From Cycas panzhihuaensis (Eukaryota; Cycadophyta): a DNA stretch of 64,000 nucleotides. Positions 56,200 to 64,000 of the stretch are shown piece after piece. Location: the NCBI GenBank assembly GCA_023213395.1, contig CM041465.1, forward strand, positions 247,883,741 to 247,947,740, in the 5' to 3' direction. Position 1 is the stretch's first letter, and each line of letters starts with the position of its first letter. A program made the position numbers and the translations under genes. The notes under the pieces are model-generated. The model was not told the origin of the DNA. It did not search any database and worked only from the letters and a program-made list of their open reading frames with translations.

Positions 56200-56710
56200 T
56201 TTAAAGTAAAAAAAAGAGAATGAAGTGAGAGCAAATGAACTCTAATCAAGGTCATGCAGATAAAAGCTTATACAAGATACTTGCACATATTAATTTCTGC
56301 CATTCTCTAATTATTTATCTTGTTTCAATATCTACTTCTGTAGTTTGTTTTCCAGGTGTTGGGAAGACATTATGTTTTACCTGTCCTAAATCTGGTTATA
56401 ACTGAGAACAAATTGTTGCAATCATCTTCTTAATTGCATTCAATATATTAAGGAATAATGAGAGGTTTGCCTTAGTCATTTCAATAAAGTATCAAGATGT
56501 AATGTGGAGAGGATGTTAACCTGTTGTGAAGGGAAGAAGGCACACTCCAAGCTTACTCAAGACCATCACTTGATACTATAACCTTAGTTTGCAATTGAGT
56601 CAAATTTGGTGTTACTTTTAGACTATAAGCTGCAATTCCAGCTACGCTATATCAAGCATAGTCTCTCATTGAGAGCCATTTTTTATAATGTGTCAGTTGT
56701 ATGTGGTTGT
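56200..56710. other. Noncoding DNA between elements J and G
   Basis: AT-rich sequence with no recognised gene or repeat. Confidence 0.6.
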
Positions 56711-57025
56711 TGTTAGAAAAAGATATGCATTATAACATAATATGCAACAATGTGAGGTGATTAAAGATAGTATGTACAAACACATAAAACAATAAAGTTT
56801 GTGGGAAATGATCATCTTCAATTATGCATTAGGTATGAATACATATTTATGGTACATAGTCACCTCATGGTTGTCCAATCACATGAGAGAACCATTATGG
56901 CCACCTCTAAGATAATACATGGACACATGTATATATGCACGCACCTTAATGGCACAATATAATATTACATGAAAGAGTTGGGAGACACCTTAATATTAAC
57001 CCAACATTCAACATTGTTTCTAACA
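56711..57025 (-). repeat. Element G 3' LTR
   Basis: It is 315 bp, shares long segments with 58882-59224 and has small deletions relative to it. Confidence 0.87.
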
Positions 57026-58881
57026 CCTCCTCCATAATGTTTAATGTCACATCAAGACACACTATACCCTTTGTCTTAAAATTTACACTAATGCAGACAC
57101 CATTGCCTCCTTGAAACATGTTGGATCAAATGGAGAGCATCTCCAACTTGTACAAACTATATCTTCAAGCTGTTGAATAAGCCAATTCTTGTTGATGTCT
57201 GTATAAGGAACCTCCATCTACTGAACTGCATGGATAACTAGCTATTGCAACCACTAATTCTATAGGAACCTCATTCAAGTACATGGTTCTATCGTCATCT
57301 ATCAACACCATTTCGGAAATAAGTCGAACTACCTGGCCAGTCAAATGAATTGAGTACCAAAAGTATAACAACTTCCTCTTACTAAAGCCTCCACAAGTGG
57401 TCATTTTAGTCTCTATAATATGCGAAAACAATGTACTAAAACCTCCATAAATGGTCCTTTCATATATGTTTTCAACAATCTCCATGAACTTTTTATATTC
57501 AGCCACCATGCAACTTATGAGGACTAGCAATTGACAAAACAAAAAGATGTGACTTATGAAATTCAATAAATAACTCTCTCATAAAATATTTTTTCTTTTT
57601 AACTTAATAGTTCTCCATAATGTGGGCTCTGAAATATATTAAGTCATCAGTTGATGCATTTATCTTTGAATCTTCCTTCCAACGCAATTGATGGCACTAG
57701 ATTTTGACTTCAAACAAAAGAGTTATACCCTAAAAAGTGATAGTGCCTCATAAAAAATAAAAAACAACTTTAAAATGCTTGAGCACTTTTTAATTTTAGC
57801 CCTTAGTCGTGTGTTGAACTTTATATGACCGTTTGGCTTAAAAAGAGACTAGGGTGGACTTCAAACATATATCAAATTTGATTAAATTAAATTGAATCTT
57901 TAGAAAAAAAATGTATTATAAGAAAAAAAAACTTTGTTATTTCAAAGAATATTAGAAATTTCCACCAACTTAATCTTATGGCTGCAGTTGTATCAATCAA
58001 GTATTTGTTTTTCATGGGTTGCATGACCATTTTGCATCATAGGCAATGATTGCAATTTTTAATTATGTGGTCATTGGAGCTTCTATGGGCTCGTTTTTCC
58101 TTCGTGGTGAATTTTCATTAGCAAGCAGATGGCATGATACCTCCTTTACTAGATAAACATCAATTCATGCTACAAAGTTTTGATTGGGATCAATTCATCC
58201 CTCTACCACAGCGATATTTTTACGCAACCCTGGGCGTGACTTCTTCACCTTGGCTTATATAGATAAGGATTCTCATGGTCATGAGATGTCTTCACACCAC
58301 CCTACAAGGGTTTTCATCATGGTCGCCTCTTTGCCTAGAAATAGATTACTTCCAACAGATACTACATGGACCGGGCAAAAACAATCATGCATGACCAATT
58401 TAGAAAATACAAAGAATATAGTTTATCCTCACTTCCAACAACCTCTTTCATGTCCACTGTAGAAACCCTAGTCACTGTGATTACATCCATACTAGAGAAC
58501 ATCAGAGTAGAGAGCCAAAATGCCAAGCAGGCAATTTTACACAATCATGCAAACATCGCACAAAGAAAGAGCCACATGCCTAATTGAGCCACCATATAAT
58601 GAAAAACATACCAATCACCAAAACTACCATTCATGGGCTTGCAACAACAAAGATGTCGTCTCATACAAAGGAGAGTAGTGAAGAAGTGAGCCTGCCATAG
58701 TCTACCCAATAACACACATATTATCAAAACACCTCTTCAATTGGCAATTTCATGGAGAGCCTAATGAACATCCACACGAATAGGGAATTATTAATCTTTG
58801 GCATAACCTTCTTCAAAACTCTTTTTCTAACCTAATCTGATATGCTTTGTAGGATTAATACATTAACCTACTCCGATACCA
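57026..58881 (-). other. Element G interior
   Basis: The longest minus-strand frame (57165-57566, 133 residues) shows no Gag or Pol motif. The region looks like a large-retrotransposon-derivative or TRIM-like interior without coding function. Confidence 0.55.
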
Positions 58882-59224
58882 TGTTAGAAAAAGATATACA
58901 TTATAACATAATATGTAACAACGTGAGGTGGTTAAAGATATAAACAATAAATGAATAAAAGAATGAAGCATGTACAAATACATAAAATAATAAAGTTTGT
59001 AGAAAATTATCATCTTAAATTATTGCATTAGGTATAAATACATATTTACACTAAATAGTAACTTCACGATTGTCTAATCATATGAGATAATCGTTATAGC
59101 CACCACTAAGATGATATATAGGCACATGTGCACATGCACACACTTTAATGGCATAATATAATATTACATGAGAGAGTTGGGGAACACTTTAACATTAACT
59201 TAACATTAAACATTATTTCTAGCA
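58882..59224 (-). repeat. Element G 5' LTR
   Basis: It is 343 bp and directly follows the primer-binding site GATACCA. Confidence 0.87.
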
Positions 59225-59475
59225 ATTATTTTTATTTGCTTTGTTTTAATTTATTTTAATGAATGCATTCCTTAAACATGGTATTTACCTTTTTCAAATG
59301 CACTATATATAGATCTATTTATTCCCTTCATTGATGAGTATTAAACATGTACTTCGTTCTTTTCTGTTACTTGGCAGGCTCTACAGTTGTATGGGTCTAA
59401 GACAAGTCATCTCTGAATAATGTATCATTTGTATGTGGTTGTTTCTATTTGCTTTTTTCTAATTTTTTAACAAAT
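59225..59475. other. Short noncoding gap between elements G and I
   Basis: AT-rich DNA with a TATATATAGATC segment at about 59306-59317. No gene is supported. Confidence 0.55.
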
Positions 59476-59901
59476 TGATAGAAAATAAAATAGTTATTTT
59501 CACTACTAGGATCTAAATCATTAAAAATAGACAGTGACAATCACATTAGCATAATCAAAGCATGAAAATTTGGAGGGACAGAAATTATGTTCAAACCCCA
59601 AAACCATGTTTCATTAGCATAAACAAATCTTACACAACATAAAGCCTCTCAGTACTCCTTTATACAATTGCTTAGAGAGGTCCTCAATATATCGAAATAT
59701 AGTGGACTTACAAGATGGAAAAGTGGCACACATGCACACATTGGTGAAAATGGACTTTAAGCCCCTCAACTAAAATTCACAACTTTAAAACTTAAGGTAT
59801 ATTTGTATTTTATAACATTACAGTACTAAAATGACTTACATTTACATTACAATTAAAAAGTACATCAAAATGAATTAATGAATAAATCATTAATTCTATC
59901 A
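59476..59901 (-). repeat. Candidate 3' LTR of element I
   Basis: It starts TGATAGAA and ends TTCTATCA, an 8 bp perfect inverted repeat. It lies just left of the end of copia coding sequence, where ATTAAAGAGGATGA (minus strand) can serve as polypurine tract. It is 426 bp. The partner LTR would lie beyond 64000. Confidence 0.6.
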
Positions 59902-59911
59902 TCCTCTTTAA

Positions 59912-61500
59912 TTATGAGTTCATTAATTCAAACACCGAGATAATGCCGAAATTGCTTGAGTTTATCTCTATCAAGTGCTTGGTGAAAATGTCTACAACTT
60001 GTTCATAAGTTGGCATATAAACAAGGTCTATCTCACCATCTTGAGCATGTTTTCTAATGAAGTGATGGTGCACCTCGATATGCTTTGTCCTTGCATGGAA
60101 AATCAGATTCTTTATCATCTTTAAGATGCTTTGGTTCTCACGGAAGAGTAAAGTGGCCTGTGTCTATTTAAGGCCAAGTTTAACAAGAATCCTTATTAGT
60201 CAAATAGCTTTTGTAGCTACACTAACTACATCTTTAAACTCTGCTTCCATAGATGACAAGGTAATATTCAGTTGCTTTTAACAACTCCAGGAAATAGTTA
60301 TTGATCCCAGGTTGAAACAATATCCTAAGGTTGATCTTTTACTATCTTGGCATCCAGCCTAATCTGCATCTGTGAAGCCTACCGAAGAAAGATTATCCAT
60401 TTGGTAGTAATCAATTTCAAATTGTAGTGACCTGCGAAAGCACCTCAATATTTGCTTGGTTGCATTATAATTTGAAACATTGGGCTGTGTTGTAAACTTA
60501 GAGTAAATCTCAACTACATAAAATATATCTAAGTGAATATGAGTCAAGTAGATCAGGCTCCCCACAAGTTGTTTGTACAAGATGGGATTGATAGGTTTGC
60601 CATTTTCATCAATGTCCAACTTAAGTCTTGTCTCCATAGGGGTTGATGAAGGCTTACAATCCTCCATCCTGAATTTCTGTAGTATCTCCCTTGCATATTT
60701 TGACAGTGAAAGGAAGATGTAGTCTGGTTGCTACCAAACCTCCATGTTAAGAAAACAATATAGTAACTCGAGGTCATTTATCTCAAAGTTGTTATTGAGT
60801 TCCCCTTAGAGATATACAATCCACTTAGTGTTATTGCCTATTATCAACAAATCATCAACATAGAGGATGACCAGAGTAATCAAGTTATCTCATATCTTGA
60901 TGTATAAATTGGGATTTTAGAATAAGTAAATGAGTCCATGCTTTAGAAAATATTTTTTAATCTTTGTATACCATGCTCAAGGTGATTGCTTGAGGCCATT
61001 TCAAACATTCTTTAGTTTGCAAACGAAATGTTCCTTTCCATAAACAACATAATTGGGAGGTTGCCTCAGATATACTTTTTCTTATAAATTGCCATTTGAA
61101 AATGCACTTTTAACATCCATCTAGTATATAAGCCATTAATGTTAAGTTGTAAGTGCCAAAACAAGTCGTACAGAAATCACGTTAGCAATTAAGGTAAATG
61201 TTTCATCATAGTTGATGCCCTCAATTTGTTTGAAACCTTTAGTTGCTAAGCAAGTTTTGTGGCGTTGAATGGAGCCATCTGCATGAAATTTAGTCTTATA
61301 GAGCCAACAACAATCAATTGGCTTATTTCCTTCTGGTAGCTCAACTAGTGCTCAAGTATCATTTTAAAGAATAGAGTCCATTTCCTTACTCATTGCGGCC
61401 TGCCACTTTTGGTCTTTGAGTACCTCCTCAAAAGTGGAAGGTTCGAGAGCACATAACACTCATGTCATTAGAGCAAAATTGGTGGATTGTCTATATTTTG
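59912..61500 (-). pseudogene. Element I reverse transcriptase and RNase H
   Basis: Motifs read on the minus strand include [34 protein letters not shown] (catalytic, about 60860), ILQKFRMEDCKPSSTPMETR, NPILYKQLVGSLIYLTHIHL and GFTDAD-stop-AGCQDSKRST. RNase H ends FHARTKHIEVHHHFIRKHAQ and VDIFTKHLIEINSS (60118-59912). At least eight stops or shifts are visible. Confidence 0.8.
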
Positions 61501-61799
61501 ATTGCCTCTTCAATGCTCGAGGAGGCGATAGATTAGAAGCCATTGTCTGCAAATACCATTTTGGTAGTTGTTTGGAGGTGACCTTTACTTGAAGCTCTTC
61601 TAAAAGAATTGGAGAAGTAGAGAGACCTAGTGCAGATGAAGAGCTAGGTGAATATGATGTGGATGGAGTTGATCAAACCACAGTTATTGTAGGAATATTT
61701 TCAATGGTTAAAAGACCAGTAGTTGTTGCAGAATCATCAGTAGGAAATGAAATTTGTTGTAGATCAAATTCTTAATTTTATTCAGGAAAAATGAGATCT

Positions 61800-62516
61800 C
61801 GAGATATATACATTTATCGTGTAGGAGGATTATATAATTTGTAAGCTTTGCATCAAGACATATTCAATGAAGATACACTTCTTGCTTTTGTCATCCAAGT
61901 TCTTCCTTTGTTCTTTTAAAATGTGCATATATATGTTATACATCCAAAAGTCTACAAATATGAGATTGTAGGTTTTTGACCTAACTAAGCCTCCTCGGAG
62001 GTGATATCTATGAGTATCTTAGTTGGACTGCTATAGATTTTTTGTAGTAAGCATGGCCTTGTTTTTACTGACCAAGCTCTAATTCATCTTCTCAGCGACT
62101 CCATTTTGCTAAGGAGTGCAAGGGGCAGAAAATTGTTGTTTGATGCCATTATCTTTATAAAAATTAGTGAATTATTTTGAAGTATATTCATCACCATTAT
62201 CACAACAAAGAATTTTGAGTGGCATGCCAGATTTTAGTTCAGCTCTAGTGTTGAATTCTTTAAAATTTTCAAAAGTTTTTTATTTTTGCTTCAAGAAGTA
62301 GATCCAAACCTTGCGAGAAAAATCATCAATGAAGTTTATGAAAAAGTAGTAACCATTAATTGATTCTTGTGACATGGGTCTACAAATGTCTGAATGAACA
62401 AGGCTTAATGGTTTCTGAGCATACAAAACATTGTCATTAGAGTTGAAAGGTGTTTTATGGTACTTTCCCGTAATGCAAGATTCACAAAAACATTTAATTT
62501 GTTTAATTTTTGGCAA
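61800..62516 (-). pseudogene. Element I integrase
   Basis: 62516-62280 holds IKCFCESCITGKYHKTPF (zinc cysteines), PLSLVHSDICRPMSQESING and FFINFIDDFSRKVWIYFLKQ (first Asp). Further left, ILCCDNGDEYTSK keeps the second Asp, unlike elements E, F and H. The Glu region is frameshifted, and several stops follow to about 61800. Confidence 0.75.
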
Positions 62517-62539
62517 TCCATGTACAATGTTTCAATTTA

Positions 62540-63060
62540 AATAACAATTGAAGACTGTTCATATTTGGATGACCAAGGCATTAATACTATAATTGATTTT
62601 TGGAGAGTGACTGAGAAACAAGTGCAGGTTGCTCATTAGACATTGAAGCAGAGTTACCACAAGTGCCAGAATCTTTGTGCAAAAATATAGGTGTTGATGT
62701 GGCATCCAACTTGTAAAGTCCATTATCCTCATATTTAGTTGCAATCACATTGCCATTGACATCATTGATGAGGTTTTTACCAAGGTGACTAAAAAGTACA
62801 TCAAACTCTAGCTTAATTATCTTATAAATGGATAACAAATTTCTTATTATTCCACATACATAGAAGACATTGTTTGGGTGATATTTGATATTAGAATTTG
62901 TTAATGAAATTAGAGCATTATCGTTCTTGGCAATCTCAAATACTGCATCATCACCAAATGTCACTATTTGATTCTTTACTGGCATGATATTTATAAGCAA
63001 GTCTTTAAAATTGGTCATATGTCAAGGGGCTCTACAATTTATCAACTAGGATTTATCACT
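62540..63060 (-). pseudogene. Element I protease remnant and GAG-pre-integrase
   Basis: 63018-62587 reads MTNFKDLLINIMPVKNQIVT, VFEIAKNDNALISLTNSNIK, HPNNVFYVCGIIRNLLSIYK and VIATKYEDNGLYKLDATSTP. This is the copia segment between the protease active site and the integrase zinc domain, matching the parallel parts of E (about 14510-14150). Confidence 0.75.
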
Positions 63061-63099
63061 GATGTGAGCTACAGGGGCAACATAAAATAAATTTTGGGA

Positions 63100-64000
63100 A
63101 TCATCCATATGGCCTCCTTAATTTTAATTCCTTTGTTGCTTGCAATTTTGATTTGGTACTTAGCCCTAATTTGTGTTTTGGGTATTCTGGTTCAGTCTTT
63201 TATTTGCTTGGAAGTTGTTGTAGCCACAGTTAAGATTGCCTCGATTTGTAGGGCGATTATATTGTTGTTGTTGTTGCTACTGCTAGTCAATTCTCTTTGT
63301 TCTGCATTTTGGTGTTGTGTGGTTGAGTTTGCCATAATAGTGATAAATTATTTGATTTATATATTGTTAACGTGGCTGTAGTTGGTTCAAATTCATCAAA
63401 TCGAATTGTTTATTCATATTTGGTCTTTGTTGTCTTCCTTTGTGACAAGCAACTAAAGCGAGGGTCAATGATGAATAATTGGGATCCCTAGTTCTATTTA
63501 AGATACACTCATTTTGTAGTAGAAGTCTCTCAAAGATATTAAAGTCCAATGTGGCAAGACGATTGGAATAAGATAGGTTAAAAATAAGAGAGTTAAAACC
63601 AATGGATAATGCATTAACAATGGTTGACACCAAATCATTGTTTATAGGTGGTTGACCAAGAGTAGTTAACAGGTTCCTTAATGCTTTAATTTGGGTCAAA
63701 TGGGCTTTGATAGATCTAACATAAGGAATGGAATACAATTAGACCTTAAGCATGACAACTCATGCATTGTCTTTTCTCTCATACAATGAGTAGATTATGT
63801 TTCATGCTTCAACAAAGGTGGTGGTTGTTTTAATATTTTGGTTGATATTTTCTTCACAAGAGAGGTGTAAGAAGGAAAGTGTGGCTTTATCATTTTCAAT
63901 AAATACGGTAAGAGCAATAGGATCAGTTGGTATCATGATAATGAGATCATTAGGATTTTGAGTAGGCACCGGTTTAGGTGTAACACCAGAAATATAAATC
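63100..64000 (-). pseudogene. Element I Gag, partial
   Basis: 63738-63367 has MYSIPYVRSIKAHLTQIKAL, LGQPPINNDLVSTIVNALSI and FERLLLQNECILN, the C-terminal part of UBN2 Gag. Upstream pieces to 64000 continue it in broken frames. Left of it (63250-63300) a GTT/GCT run codes the low-complexity linker. Confidence 0.72.

Larger units (their letters stand above)
56711..59224 (-). mobile_element. Element G: non-autonomous LTR retrotransposon
   Basis: LTRs are 56711-57025 and 58882-59224 (TGTTAGAAAAAGATAT... to TTTCTA(A/G)CA). CTCCGATACCA before the right LTR is a copia-type primer site. CCTCCTCCATAATG after the left LTR is the reverse complement of a polypurine tract. The 1.86 kb interior encodes nothing recognisable. 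The flanks GTTGT and ATTAT could be a duplication altered by two G-to-A changes, but this is weak. Confidence 0.83.
59476..64000 (-). mobile_element. Element I: decayed Ty1/copia retrotransposon, 5' part outside window
   Basis: It is a minus-strand copia element related to the E/F branch (similar Gag, protease and RNase H motifs) but clearly more diverged. From the right it reads Gag, zinc-knuckle remnant, protease region, integrase, RT and RNase H, with frequent stops. The Gag start and 5' LTR lie past the right edge. Confidence 0.85.

Noticed and set aside
57165-57566. 133-residue minus-strand ORF in element G
   Set aside because: No Gag, Pol or host-gene resemblance; treated as chance.
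59370-59420. Splice acceptor-like CTTGGCAG followed by a short open stretch
   Set aside because: Could be a UTR exon, but no protein similarity and no donor partner were seen.
1-64000. tRNA, rRNA, or organellar gene clusters, and a new host-encoded system
   Set aside because: Apart from ISA3, all recognisable coding sequence is retrotransposon Gag-Pol. The unusual content is element architecture, not a new host pathway.

Overview
The window is nuclear DNA from a plant with a large, transposon-packed genome. Nearly all of it is LTR retrotransposons in several states of decay. The only recognisable host gene is the 3' end of an isoamylase-type debranching enzyme (ISA3-like), five plus-strand exons between 51935 and 53419. 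A seed plant is certain. A gymnosperm is plausible, because the copies are old, divergent and densely nested and no upstream ISA3 exon is visible, but the sequence does not prove it.

Layout. 1-5152: element A, a Ty3/gypsy element on the minus strand, cut by the window edge. 5153-7052: unassigned sequence and a candidate LTR (element L). 7053-23090: a nest. A decayed Ty1/copia element (F) is interrupted by a gypsy chromovirus (D, target duplication ACTTA), whose left LTR is itself interrupted by a second copia element (E, target duplication GGAAA) of the same family as F. 23100-24672: LTR remnants (K and a G-like fragment). 24680-41070: old chromovirus C on the plus strand, with gypsy element B (same family as A) inserted at 29140-39758 inside its integrase, target duplication CCCAA. 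41071-43697: unassigned. 43698-48946: copia element H. 48947-51934: noncoding, with a degenerate tandem array of about 90 bp period. 51935-53419: ISA3 exons. 54086-56199: small gypsy-like non-autonomous element J (target duplication TTTAA). 56711-59224: non-autonomous LTR element G. 59476-64000: decayed copia element I, continuing past the window.

The A/B family is the most unusual part. Both copies carry a second Gag-like reading frame between protease and reverse transcriptase. B also has an extra sense-strand ORF after integrase, plus a divergent tandem array built on a TACGTA core. Most coding regions are broken, and several integrases have lost catalytic residues, so the elements look inactive. 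LTR ends, primer-binding sites, polypurine tracts and target duplications were read by eye.
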